DNA from: AE-B3B sp964543295
Lineage (GTDB): Bacteria; Aerophobota; Aerophobia; Aerophobales; AE-B3A
Length of the DNA stretch: 20,149 bases
Assembly: GCA_964543295.1 (NCBI GenBank)
Contig: CAZIXA010000039.1
Location: forward strand, 1-20,149
Direction of reading: 5' to 3'
Shown in pieces: positions 1 to 7,086 of the stretch (within the stretch, counting starts at the first letter, position 1; each line of letters opens with the position of its first letter). A program made the translations under genes and the position numbers. The notes below the pieces were generated by a model that searched no databases, had not been told where the DNA came from, and saw only the letters and a list, made by a program, of their open reading frames with translations.

Positions 1-361
1 TGAAATCCTTGTCTGATAAGGCATAGAGACATTAGCTGTCAAACTTAGGTTTAAAAAGGATGAGAGCCAACAGACTCATGTCCTATTTTCTGCCTACCTC
101 TTTATTTACCAGATTGGGCGGGATCTCCTCTTCTAGGCCGGCTGTTAATACCCGGTGAAAATGAGCCCCTATTACTACTGATCTCCTTGAGGAAATAATA
201 TTTTCCTGGAATAGAAACATTCTTGGATAGAGGGAATGGTAGGAATGGGAAAGGGGGGGTATTAAGAAAATGGGGACTGTTTTTTAGAGAGGGAAGAATA
301 ATTGTGAACTAGAAGTTAGGAAGAAGGGAGGGGTGAGAAAATGATCCCGTCCCCATTTTCG
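1..361. other. Non-coding left edge
   Basis: I see no convincing gene in this stretch. It is purine-rich on the plus strand between about 230 and 340, including a run of seven G at 253-259, and it ends in the inverted repeat listed separately. On the minus strand one frame stays open for about 30 codons above a stop at 83-85 and reads somewhat protein-like, but it has no start codon, ribosome binding site or recognisable motif. It could be the tail of a decayed gene. The 3' end of the larA-like gene lies just inside position 362, so this is the downstream flank of the minus-strand cluster. Confidence 0.5.
266..360. repeat. REP-like inverted repeat beside larA
   Basis: GAAAATGGGGAC at 266-277 has its exact reverse complement GTCCCCATTTTC at 349-360, giving 12 paired bases across a 71-base spacer. 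A third copy of the core, GAAAATG at 337-343, can pair with CATTTTC at 354-360 to make a small local hairpin. The motif ends one base before the stop codon of the larA-like gene. Short G-rich palindromic units of this kind resemble REP elements moved by IS200-like (RAYT) transposases; no transposase is present here. It might also slow transcription leaving the minus-strand cluster, but it lacks the T-tract of an intrinsic terminator. The repeat itself is seen directly; its origin is inference. Confidence 0.55.
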
Positions 362-1771
362 TCAGCTAATTAAAGGTACTGCGTAAGGGCCTTCTTTTAC
401 CAAGGCCATTTTGGGATTTCGTTTTACTCTTTCTTTTGTCTTGCCTACAGCATAAAATAGGGCGTTCTGTACCATCTTATCGGGAGAAATATTTTCCCCC
501 TTAATAAAATCATAACCACTTTGGCCGGGTAATTCTTTCAACTCATCAGGTTCTATGTTTGTCGTACAGTAAATCAGACCGTCAAAAGCTCCAACTTTTT
601 TGAAAAACTGATCCCATTTCTGCACCTGCCATTGATCAGGAAGAAATTCCCAACGGCTGCTTTCAATAAACTGGCTGAATTTCCCTGGACCTTTCTCTTT
701 TAGAACCTTCATAGCTCTTTTATAATCTTCTTTGCCAATAGGATTTTCACTACTATTATGGACAGCTACAATGACTATCCCTCCTCTTTTAATAATGGGA
801 ATCACCCCGTAGGCTGCTTTTGCTGCCTGATAATGGTTAATAGCTACACTCCCACCCGGGGTTAAGACTATATCGTATTCATGATTGACCGGTATGAGGC
901 AGTATCTTTTTAGTTTTTTCACCGCCTCAAAATGAGTTTTATCTAAATCGCCCGCAAAAACTCCGGTGAGCTTTCTCTCGCCATTTAAAGTAACATTTAC
1001 ACTAAAATCTATCCTTACCTTTCTGGCAACTTTTAGGGCAAAATCATGGCAGGGATTACCTTCCAGGACTAGATTAGTAGCAAGAGGATTATCCATAAAC
1101 TCAGGGCCATGAAAAAGATGAGTAGCCTCCAAATTGATAAGACCAGGACAGATTGCCTTCCTCCCACCTGAGACCCCAGCCATAAAATGAGGCTCTACCA
1201 GACCAGTGATAACATGAATATCTGCCTTGAAGAACTTCCGGTTTATTTTGACTGAGACTCCATGTATATCTCCCAGATAAGAAAGATCAGATGAGGTTGA
1301 GTCGTGATCCACTATCTCGTACCTTTTCTTTATATACTCTCCAAAGGCTTCTTTTTTCCACTTGTCAGACGTAGCCAGATGAGTTCCCGTGGCTACTATA
1401 ATCTTTATATTCTGAGTCTTTACTCCAATCTTTTCTAATCTTTTTAAAAGAGGCAGGAGCACTCCATCTCCTCTTTCTCCATGGTAGGGAACAGGTCGGG
1501 TATTATCGGATACAGCTATGGCAAGAGTTATCTCGGAAGGATTCTTGCGAGAGGCAATAATATCTTCTAAGGGTTGGCTTTCTATGGGGTTAGATAAAGC
1601 GTTCTCTATCTTTTCCCTGGGATTTTTCAAAGCAGGGACAGAGCCCATCTTCAGAATATCACAATAGGAAGGAACTTTTATTTGTAGAAGATCCTTACCG
1701 TATTCCAGGCTGATATCTTTCCAGTCTAAGCTGTTTATTTTAAGATCTGGACTACTCTTTTTACTCCACAT
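362..1771 (-). CDS. larA: LarA-family nickel-pincer racemase/epimerase
   Basis: This 469-residue protein belongs to the LarA (lactate racemase, DUF2088) family, which interconverts 2-hydroxyacid stereoisomers using a nickel-pincer nucleotide (NPN) cofactor in the cytoplasm. Family hallmarks visible are DNTRP at residues 89-93, ATGTH at 127-131 and a GGRKAICPG segment at 202-210. The lysine that would carry the cofactor is K205, with H195 ten residues before it and H221 sixteen residues after it. That reproduces the spacing of His174, Lys184 and His200 in Lactobacillus LarA, so the active site looks intact. The protein is somewhat longer than LarA (about 424 residues). Its ATG directly follows the stop codon of the alcohol dehydrogenase gene (TAAATG), so the two are almost certainly co-transcribed and translationally coupled. 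No larB, larC or larE (cofactor synthesis) is in the window. Many LarA homologues act on other hydroxyacids, so lactate is not assured. Confidence 0.85.
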   Translation of the reverse strand: MWSKKSSPDLKINSLDWKDISLEYGKDLLQIKVPSYCDILKMGSVPALKNPREKIENALSNPIESQPLEDIIASRKNPSEITLAIAVSDNTRPVPYHGERGDGVLLPLLKRLEKIGVKTQNIKIIVATGTHLATSDKWKKEAFGEYIKKRYEIVDHDSTSSDLSYLGDIHGVSVKINRKFFKADIHVITGLVEPHFMAGVSGGRKAICPGLINLEATHLFHGPEFMDNPLATNLVLEGNPCHDFALKVARKVRIDFSVNVTLNGERKLTGVFAGDLDKTHFEAVKKLKRYCLIPVNHEYDIVLTPGGSVAINHYQAAKAAYGVIPIIKRGGIVIVAVHNSSENPIGKEDYKRAMKVLKEKGPGKFSQFIESSRWEFLPDQWQVQKWDQFFKKVGAFDGLIYCTTNIEPDELKELPGQSGYDFIKGENISPDKMVQNALFYAVGKTKERVKRNPKMALVKEGPYAVPLIS

Positions 1772-3097
1772 TTATCCATAAGGTATGTTCTTTATCTTAT
1801 CAAAATCACCGCTTCTAACTCCATCTATCAGTGCACCCATATATTCATCAATATTGGCCTCTGTTTGAGATTTGTCTATTTCTCCCTTTGCATTCCGGGT
1901 AATTAAAGAAACAGGAGCCTGTTCTAACTTGCTCCAAAGCTGAGGATTTTTAGCAGCTTTGAGGATTCTTTTCTTATCTTCCTGGGTTCCTCCAACTTCA
2001 TCAAGGGTGGTAGGAAACTTTATTTTTTTTGAAAATTTTATCATCCCTTGAGCCACTATAATACCTAAATCTCTACCGCTGAGCTTTTCTACGTCTTCAT
2101 CTATGTATCCTGCCTCGCCTAATATTTTGCCAACCATCTTAAGCTGGGGCTGGATAGCCCGGGAAAAGAATACTGTTGCGTATGGATTTACCAGAGCACA
2201 GGCTCTGCCGTGAGTTAAAAGGTTCACCAATGAAAAGCTGAAAAGATGAGCGTAGTTTGTCCCTCCAACCATTATGGCATATCCACCCAAATCGGTACCT
2301 AAGCCTAACCCTACTCGTACATCTTCTGCTCCAGGATCATTTACTGCCCTGGGCAAGTTCTCTACAATTAAACTAATCCCCACCTCGGCGATTTCCATAG
2401 CTTTTAGGAAAAAAGGCTTTCCTGCTGCCCCATAGACAACCTCCAGGCAGTGGGATATACCATCCAGCCCTCCATCGGCGGTAATGGAATAAGGGGCTCC
2501 TAAAGTTGTGCTATAATCAAAAACTGCCCGAGGAGGAACAATTGCCTCATCTATAATCAGCTTCTTTTGTCCTGTTGAAGGATCGGTAATATTGGCGTAC
2601 TTGGTAAGATGAGCTCCTGAGCTTGATGCAGTCTGAACTGCGATGAGGGGAGGGAGTTTTACGTTCTCTGCATTTAACCTTTCTGTTACCATTCCCGTGC
2701 CAAAATATGTCTCTACATCATCAGAATCTAAGCAAGCTAATACGCTAGCGGCCTTTACTGCATCAATAGTGCTTCCACCTCCCACAGCAATTACACTATC
2801 GGGGTCTTTCTTCTCTATTTGATTGGCAATCCTATAAACATCCTCACGAGGGGCATTGGCTCTAGCTCCCCTTATAAGAGCTAAAATATCAATATTTTTA
2901 TCTTTTAGGCAAGATCTAATCTTATCTAAAACTGGCTCAGTCCATTTCTCGACTCCTAATCCAGTTACCACTAACATGGTAGACTTACCAGATCTTTTAG
3001 CAAAATCTCCTACCTTTTCCAATACACCCATCCCAAAAGCATAGCCTTCCTTTTTCCAATCGTTGAGCATTTTTCTGGCCCGATCTTTATAATCCAT
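1772..3097 (-). CDS. Iron-containing (group III) alcohol dehydrogenase
   Basis: This 441-residue protein is an intact member of the iron-dependent alcohol dehydrogenase / dehydroquinate-synthase-like family, cytoplasmic NAD(P)H enzymes that interconvert alcohols or hydroxyacids and carbonyls. The nucleotide-binding GGGSTID is at residues 106-112. Likely metal ligands are D212 and H216 in a DGISH segment, H284 in YAHLFS and H296 in LLTHGRA. The ADGGLDGISH and THGRACALVNP segments are typical of the family. The start at 3097 is supported by AAGGAG a few bases upstream. The gene abuts the larA-like gene with no gap, which suggests a pathway in which a hydroxyacid or sugar-derived alcohol is oxidised or reduced and its stereochemistry adjusted. 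The exact substrate cannot be read from sequence. Confidence 0.88.
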   Translation of the reverse strand: MDYKDRARKMLNDWKKEGYAFGMGVLEKVGDFAKRSGKSTMLVVTGLGVEKWTEPVLDKIRSCLKDKNIDILALIRGARANAPREDVYRIANQIEKKDPDSVIAVGGGSTIDAVKAASVLACLDSDDVETYFGTGMVTERLNAENVKLPPLIAVQTASSSGAHLTKYANITDPSTGQKKLIIDEAIVPPRAVFDYSTTLGAPYSITADGGLDGISHCLEVVYGAAGKPFFLKAMEIAEVGISLIVENLPRAVNDPGAEDVRVGLGLGTDLGGYAIMVGGTNYAHLFSFSLVNLLTHGRACALVNPYATVFFSRAIQPQLKMVGKILGEAGYIDEDVEKLSGRDLGIIVAQGMIKFSKKIKFPTTLDEVGGTQEDKKRILKAAKNPQLWSKLEQAPVSLITRNAKGEIDKSQTEANIDEYMGALIDGVRSGDFDKIKNIPYG

Positions 3098-3124
3098 ACT
3101 TTTCTCCTTGTTAATCTCATTGCA

Positions 3125-3325
3125 TCAATGGTTTTTCTTTTTCTTTAGTACTTTTTTTGCAGCCTTAACAATATCAGATATTCCCATTCCGTATTTATCC
3201 AAAAGCTCCTTGTAACTTCCAGATCCTGCAAACGTATCTAATATTCCAACTATCTCTAAAGGAACAGACTAATGTTTTGCCAGTGATTCAGCTATTGCAC
3301 TTGCCAGTCCAGGGGTTTTCCTCAT
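3125..3325 (-). pseudogene. Transketolase C-terminal remnant (broken)
   Basis: The reverse strand of this inter-gene stretch reads as the last ~65 codons of a transketolase C-terminal subunit. Recognisable pieces are LASAIAESLAKH, then an in-frame TAG near 3269, then SVPLEIVGILDTFAGSGSYK, followed by ELLDKYG, DIVKAAKKVL and a natural stop at 3125-3127. Intact transketolases have the same order: a G-L-G-S-A-V-A-E helix, a P-D-T-F-G-E-S-G loop and a K-Y-G-L helix at the C-terminus. The region upstream (to about 3380) cannot be joined in one frame and the rest of the protein is missing. It therefore looks like a decayed gene with a large deletion and at least one nonsense mutation. It lies between the UroD-family gene and the alcohol dehydrogenase, so it was probably once part of the same cluster. 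Transketolase moves two-carbon ketol units between sugar phosphates. Confidence 0.8.
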
Positions 3326-3397
3326 TTAGTTTTAATGACTGCCTTCAACTCCTTCCTCTCCATCACAATGACTACTAAACCTTATCTTTGTATTATT

Positions 3398-4468
3398 TCA
3401 GTATCTTCCATGCTTTTCCCCTGCTTTTATCATAGTCTCTATATTTTCTAAAGGAGTCCCTGCAGCCATTCCACTTCCTGTAGTTAACATATAACCTCCA
3501 TCTGTTTTACCTATTTGTATTAGCCGCTTACAAATTCTATCTACATCTTCAACTGTCCCCTTTTGCAAGGTATTTGAGGCAGGTACGTTGGCAATATTTA
3601 TAGGAGGTACATTGCCTAAAAGACAAACTTTATCTCCTATTTTATCTTTGATTTCTTTAATGTTTACCTCGGGACCAAAATTAAATATATCCATTCCTAT
3701 CTCAGGAATACTATCTAACAAATGAGAGGTATTAGAATCACAGTGAAATATTCCAATAGCATAGGAGAAAGTAGCAAATATCTTCTTCATATACGGTACA
3801 ACAAATTCCTTAAAATGCTGCAAGGACATAAGACCACTAGAATCATCTGCAATTATATATCGCTTTAGTTTCCCTCCTATTTTCTCTTGAGCCTTTACAT
3901 ATCTGATAACTGTTTCTGTTGTTATTCTTAATAATCTATGAGCTTCTTCAGGATCTGTATAAAATTTATCAAAGAAAACTTTGTAACCTACACTCAACGC
4001 TGCTGTGTCAACAGGACCTAAAGATATTGCCCATCCATCAAGATACTCATACTTTTCTTTATAGGAAGAAGGCATATTTTTCAATATATATTCGTAATCT
4101 TCTAAAGCTTTAGGTATTAACCCATCCTTGCGGGGGTCGGCAGGCTCTTCTATACTCTTTGCATCTACAGAATGAATCATTGCGGAGCCATTTTGAGGCC
4201 AGTCTATCTTAACTCCAAAAGCTGAGGGCTCCACTGCTGCACCATAATCAGGCCAAATTCCTGGATAAAGCATAATATCGGGAAAATTGCTTTGAAATTT
4301 TAACTGAACCTTAAGTCTCTTAATTGGATCTGTCCAATAGTCCTTTTGATCGAGCCCACCAAACCAAGCTAAATAATGACCTGTAGCAAAAGGCACTACT
4401 GGTACTTGATCAGGCTTTCCCAACTTAGCTGCTACTTTAAATCTTTGCAAAGGTGTCATTGTATCCAT
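3398..4468 (-). CDS. Uroporphyrinogen decarboxylase (UroD) family protein
   Basis: This 356-residue protein belongs to the UroD/MtaA superfamily of TIM-barrel proteins, which includes haem-pathway decarboxylases and cobalamin-linked methyltransferases of anaerobes. Family-like segments are IADDSSGLMS at 206-215, the FHCDSNT strand at 241-247 and GGYMLTTGSGMAAGTP at 324-339. Zinc methyltransferases such as MtaA use a His-x-Cys pair plus a later Cys in an S-P-G-C-G-like loop. Here the pair is a contiguous H242-C243 and the later position is Ser332, so the classical zinc site is not intact. No haem-synthesis genes are adjacent, and the surroundings are dehydrogenases of carbon metabolism, so this is not a typical hemE. 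The start at 4468 has GGAG about 12 bases upstream, which is long; Met4 is an alternative. Substrate and reaction are unknown. Confidence 0.75.
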   Translation of the reverse strand: MDTMTPLQRFKVAAKLGKPDQVPVVPFATGHYLAWFGGLDQKDYWTDPIKRLKVQLKFQSNFPDIMLYPGIWPDYGAAVEPSAFGVKIDWPQNGSAMIHSVDAKSIEEPADPRKDGLIPKALEDYEYILKNMPSSYKEKYEYLDGWAISLGPVDTAALSVGYKVFFDKFYTDPEEAHRLLRITTETVIRYVKAQEKIGGKLKRYIIADDSSGLMSLQHFKEFVVPYMKKIFATFSYAIGIFHCDSNTSHLLDSIPEIGMDIFNFGPEVNIKEIKDKIGDKVCLLGNVPPINIANVPASNTLQKGTVEDVDRICKRLIQIGKTDGGYMLTTGSGMAAGTPLENIETMIKAGEKHGRY

Positions 4469-4598
4469 TGGTTCTTTTTACTCCATGTATAGAACTTTTG
4501 ATTGAAGTCCCTTGCTCCATTCGGACTCTCAGGGATTTTTAGTATACTTTCCTTCCTGAAAATTTACCTTCTTTACTTTTAAAATATATCAACCGTAT

Positions 4599-4808
4599 TT
4601 ATGCAACGCTTATCTTCAGCTCATTTGAAGGTTTTCCTTCAAATTTACGAGTGATACTAAAATCTCCAATTACTACTAAATATTTATTCCTATTATTCTT
4701 AACCATAAAGAAAAAATTGTTTTCCCACTGTTTTAGTGAATTAAGATAAACACTATATTGACTTCCATACTCCTTAGAAAAGGCGCTTAAAACCTTTTGT
4801 CTGTTCAT
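4599..4808 (-). CDS. Small hypothetical protein (69 aa)
   Basis: A 69-codon reading frame lies 27 bases after the SDR gene on the same strand. I do not recognise it. The predicted product is soluble, with a basic and polar N-terminal half, aromatic residues around 28-34 (WENNFFF) and a strand-like YLVVIGDFSITRKF segment at about 43-56. There is no signal peptide, no clear membrane helix and no motif. The ribosome binding site is weak (only an A/G-rich run), so translation is uncertain. Because neighbours on both sides include damaged genes, it may be a fragment of a larger lost gene rather than a true small protein. Confidence 0.45.
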   Translation of the reverse strand: MNRQKVLSAFSKEYGSQYSVYLNSLKQWENNFFFMVKNNRNKYLVVIGDFSITRKFEGKPSNELKISVA

Positions 4809-4835
4809 TATTTTTTTCTTTATCTAAATTAATTA

Positions 4836-5555
4836 TCAATCCATGCTCATTCCCCCATCTACATCCAGTATCTCTCCGGTGATATAGCTGGCGTTCTCCG
4901 ATACCAGAAAAGCTACGGCATTAGCTACATCTTCTGGCAATCCTTTTCTACCAATAGGAATTTCAGGAAAAATAGTAGACATTGTTGTATCGATAAATGC
5001 GGGAGATACAGCATTAACATTAACATTGTAAGAAGCTAACTCTCTGGCTAAAGACTTGGTAAAACAGATTACACCAGCTTTAGAAGCTGCATAATTAGCA
5101 CCTACCGTGAGCCCTCCTATCTTTCCTGCAAAGGAAGCAATATTTACAATTTTACCAGATCGTTGCCTCTTCATTAATTTTATCACTGCCTTCGAACACA
5201 GGAATGTACCCTTGAGATTAACATTCATCACTTTGTCCCAATCTTTTTCTTCCATATTCTCTATAGTTCCTTGATAAGCTATCCCAGCATTATTTACTAA
5301 AATATCTATCTTTCCAAGCTCTTTTAAAGTATTTTTTACCATTTGGTTAACTTGTTTACTATCGGAGACATCAACTTTAATAGCGAGGGACTTTCGCTGT
5401 AAAGACCTAATTTCCTCAGCGACTTTCTCTGCTGTTTGAAAATTTATATCCCCAATCACTAAGTCACAATCTTCCTTAGCCAGAGTTAAACAGATAGCTC
5501 TTCCTATTCCTTGTCCTCCTCCTGTAACTATTGCTACCTTATCCCTCAACCTCAT
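4836..5555 (-). CDS. SDR-family NAD-dependent dehydrogenase (FabG-like)
   Basis: This is an intact 239-residue classical short-chain dehydrogenase/reductase. It has the cofactor-binding TGGGQGIG at 11-18, an acidic D36 after the second strand (which favours NAD(H) over NADP(H)) and NNAG at 88-91. The catalytic set is N113, S141, Y155 and K159 (YAASK), followed by a C-terminal ITGEILDVDGG typical of FabG-like enzymes. It would oxidise a secondary alcohol or reduce a ketone in the cytoplasm. No fatty-acid synthesis genes surround it. Instead it sits between a truncated cupin and small unknowns in a cluster with an iron alcohol dehydrogenase and a LarA-like protein, so a role in sugar-acid, polyol or hydroxyacid catabolism is more likely than FabG function. 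The ribosome binding site is modest (AAAGAGA about eight bases upstream). Confidence 0.9.
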   Translation of the reverse strand: MRLRDKVAIVTGGGQGIGRAICLTLAKEDCDLVIGDINFQTAEKVAEEIRSLQRKSLAIKVDVSDSKQVNQMVKNTLKELGKIDILVNNAGIAYQGTIENMEEKDWDKVMNVNLKGTFLCSKAVIKLMKRQRSGKIVNIASFAGKIGGLTVGANYAASKAGVICFTKSLARELASYNVNVNAVSPAFIDTTMSTIFPEIPIGRKGLPEDVANAVAFLVSENASYITGEILDVDGGMSMD

Positions 5556-5592
5556 AATTATATCTCTTTGCTGTTTTAAAATTTCAGTTACT

Positions 5593-5793
5593 TCAATTCT
5601 TTACGGTCATTTTCACTACAAAGACTTCGTGCTCAAAAGGATGTTTCTCTTCATCAGATTCAATTCCTTTCTTTACCTCAAAATACCTCATTTCAAAATT
5701 TGGAGTTCCTATTTCCTTGGGTAATAACCACCAAATTGATTTACCAGAAGGAGTCTTCAATTTCTTTGTATTTTTAATGTTAGTTAGATACAT
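5593..5793 (-). pseudogene. Truncated cupin-domain protein
   Basis: The 66-codon frame has a good ribosome binding site (AGGGAG, seven bases from the ATG at 5793). It reads like the first half of a single cupin domain: a MRYFEVKKGIESDEEKHPFE stretch ends in HEVFVVK, matching the usual first cupin motif (a glycine turn, then H-P-x-E-H-E, then V-F-V-x-x-G). After the lysine it runs into MTVKN and a stop. The second cupin motif and roughly 40 more residues that complete the barrel are absent, and only 37 bases separate the stop from the SDR start. The simplest reading is an internal deletion or frameshift that removed the C-terminal half. Metal binding and function are unlikely to survive. A free-standing short protein is possible but less likely. 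Confidence 0.6.
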
Positions 5794-5836
5794 TTTGTTA
5801 CTCCCTATCTTTCCTACGTTCCCGGTTGTACTTACT

Positions 5837-6145
5837 TTAAGGGCTAATAATACCTTCTATTCTCTTTTGAAGGTGAACTGCATAATCGTTTCCTATCTCA
5901 TTCAAAGTAGATCCATTATTCCTCATCTCAGCAATTTTTTTCAAATTACTACCCTCAATAAAGTTAAACATTTGATCCAAATAATGCTCAATGCTATTCC
6001 CTACTATTTCATTTGCAGTCATTTGTAAATCATCCCTATTTACACCTTCACTCTTAAGTCGCTCTTTTGTCATCTGATTTAAAAAGAAAAGTACTTCTTT
6101 ATGAAGGGCTGAATTATTCCTTAGAAATAAAAGAATTGCGAAATC
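5837..6145 (-). pseudogene. Unrecognised gene fragment, probably 5'-truncated
   Basis: From an ATG at 6073 this frame encodes 78 residues, but no ribosome binding site precedes it. The same frame stays open and protein-like upstream for another 24 codons, to a TGA at 6146-6148, without any ATG, GTG or TTG. That pattern suggests the 3' end of a gene whose beginning has been lost. The product is soluble, charged and probably mostly helical; the KKIAEMRNNGSTLNEIGNDY segment resembles a short helix-turn-helix-like stretch but matches nothing I can name. It lies 33 codons' distance from the NfnA-like gene and directly before the truncated cupin, within the same minus-strand array. Function unknown. 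Confidence 0.4.
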
Positions 6146-6178
6146 TCAGGAAAAACTATGCAATCTCTTAAGGAGAAT

Positions 6179-7021
6179 CTAACCCCGATCGCTTTCCCAA
6201 TTCTTCAGAGCAATTTTTTCTTCTTCCTCAAATCTTTTTTGCCTGAGCATAAGCTCATCAAAGTCTACCAGATGTCCGTCGAAACCTGGTCCATCCACGC
6301 AGGTAAATTTTACTTCATTTCCTACTGTCACCCGGCAGCAGCCGCACATTCCGGTAGCATCCACCATAATTGAGTCGAGACTAACCCTGGTCTTGAGATT
6401 GTATCCCCTGGTGATCCCACAAGTTGCCTTCATCATAGGGAGGGGTCCAATCACTACTGCCTCATTGACACCTACCCCACTTTCCAGGATTTGCTTTATT
6501 AAATCGGTAACAAAACCGTGATGACCAAAGCTTCCATCATCGGTGCTGTAGTGGATATCATCACTTACAGCTTCCATCTCATCCATAAAAAAGAAAAGGT
6601 CTTTACTTCTGGCTCCGATTAGGGAAATGACTCTATTGTCCACCTCCTTATATCTTTTTGCCTCTGGATAAAGAGGAGCTACTCCTACCCCTCCACCAAC
6701 ACAGAGCACGGTTCCTATTTTCTCGATAGGACTGGGGATCCCCAGGGGGCCGAGAACATCCTCTATTTTCTCTCCTTCCTTCATTCTGGCTAGCTTTGAG
6801 GTAGTTTTTCCCACTTCCTGAACCACTATAGTTATGGTTCCTTCCTTTGGATTGGACTCAGCAATGGTAAGGGGAATACGTTCCCCCTTATCATTGAGTC
6901 GGATGACCACAAACTGGCCAGCCTGGAATTTAGAGGAAATTAAGGGAGCCTTGATACGAAAAAGTTTAATCTGGGGTGCTAAATTTTGTTTTTCCACGAT
7001 CTTAAAATGTTTGGTCTTCAT
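6179..7021 (-). CDS. NfnA/SudB-like FAD and [2Fe-2S] reductase subunit
   Basis: This 280-residue protein belongs to the family of ferredoxin-NADP reductase-like subunits that includes the small subunit of NADH-dependent ferredoxin:NADP oxidoreductase (NfnA/NfnS), SudB and PyrK. It carries an FAD-binding barrel with RIPLTIA at 48-54 and a nucleotide-binding GGGVGVAPLYPE at 109-120. A C-terminal [2Fe-2S] site has the NfnS arrangement of one Asp and three Cys: D221, C226, C229 and C241 (DATGMCGCC). It would bind NAD(H) and pass electrons to or from a partner. The usual partner, NfnB/GltA, is not next to it. The nearest NfnB-like domain is fused to NuoF at 10688-13798, on the other side of uvrA. 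It is transcribed divergently from uvrA from a good promoter and heads the minus-strand cluster. A C-terminal tail after residue 255 is charged and helical. Confidence 0.85.
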   Translation of the reverse strand: MKTKHFKIVEKQNLAPQIKLFRIKAPLISSKFQAGQFVVIRLNDKGERIPLTIAESNPKEGTITIVVQEVGKTTSKLARMKEGEKIEDVLGPLGIPSPIEKIGTVLCVGGGVGVAPLYPEAKRYKEVDNRVISLIGARSKDLFFFMDEMEAVSDDIHYSTDDGSFGHHGFVTDLIKQILESGVGVNEAVVIGPLPMMKATCGITRGYNLKTRVSLDSIMVDATGMCGCCRVTVGNEVKFTCVDGPGFDGHLVDFDELMLRQKRFEEEEKIALKNWESDRG

Positions 7022-7039
7022 TCTTTCTTCCCTATCTCT

Positions 7040-7067
7040 ATAATAGCACAGCCATTTATCTTGACAA
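7040..7067 (-). promoter_or_regulatory. Sigma70-type promoter for the NfnA-like gene
   Basis: Read on the minus strand, TTGTCA (7067-7062) is followed after 16 bases by TATTAT (7045-7040). Each box matches the housekeeping consensus at five of six positions. It lies about 20 bases before the ATG at 7021. The plus strand carries an overlapping perfect TATAAT at 7039-7044 that could be the -10 box for uvrA, though I find no good -35 box for it. The two divergent genes may therefore share overlapping -10 elements. Confidence 0.55.
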
Positions 7068-7086
7068 CCAGGCTCAAAGGAATAAA

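Noticed and set aside
3398..4468. Calling the UroD-family gene hemE
   Set aside because: The gene has no haem-synthesis neighbours, and its sequence resembles the broader MtaA/UroD-like set of anaerobes more than true uroporphyrinogen decarboxylases.
5717..6028. 103-codon plus-strand frame across the truncated cupin region
   Set aside because: It is antisense to the minus-strand frames, rich in Phe/Leu/Ile as expected for the complement of A-rich coding sequence, and has no recognisable motif.
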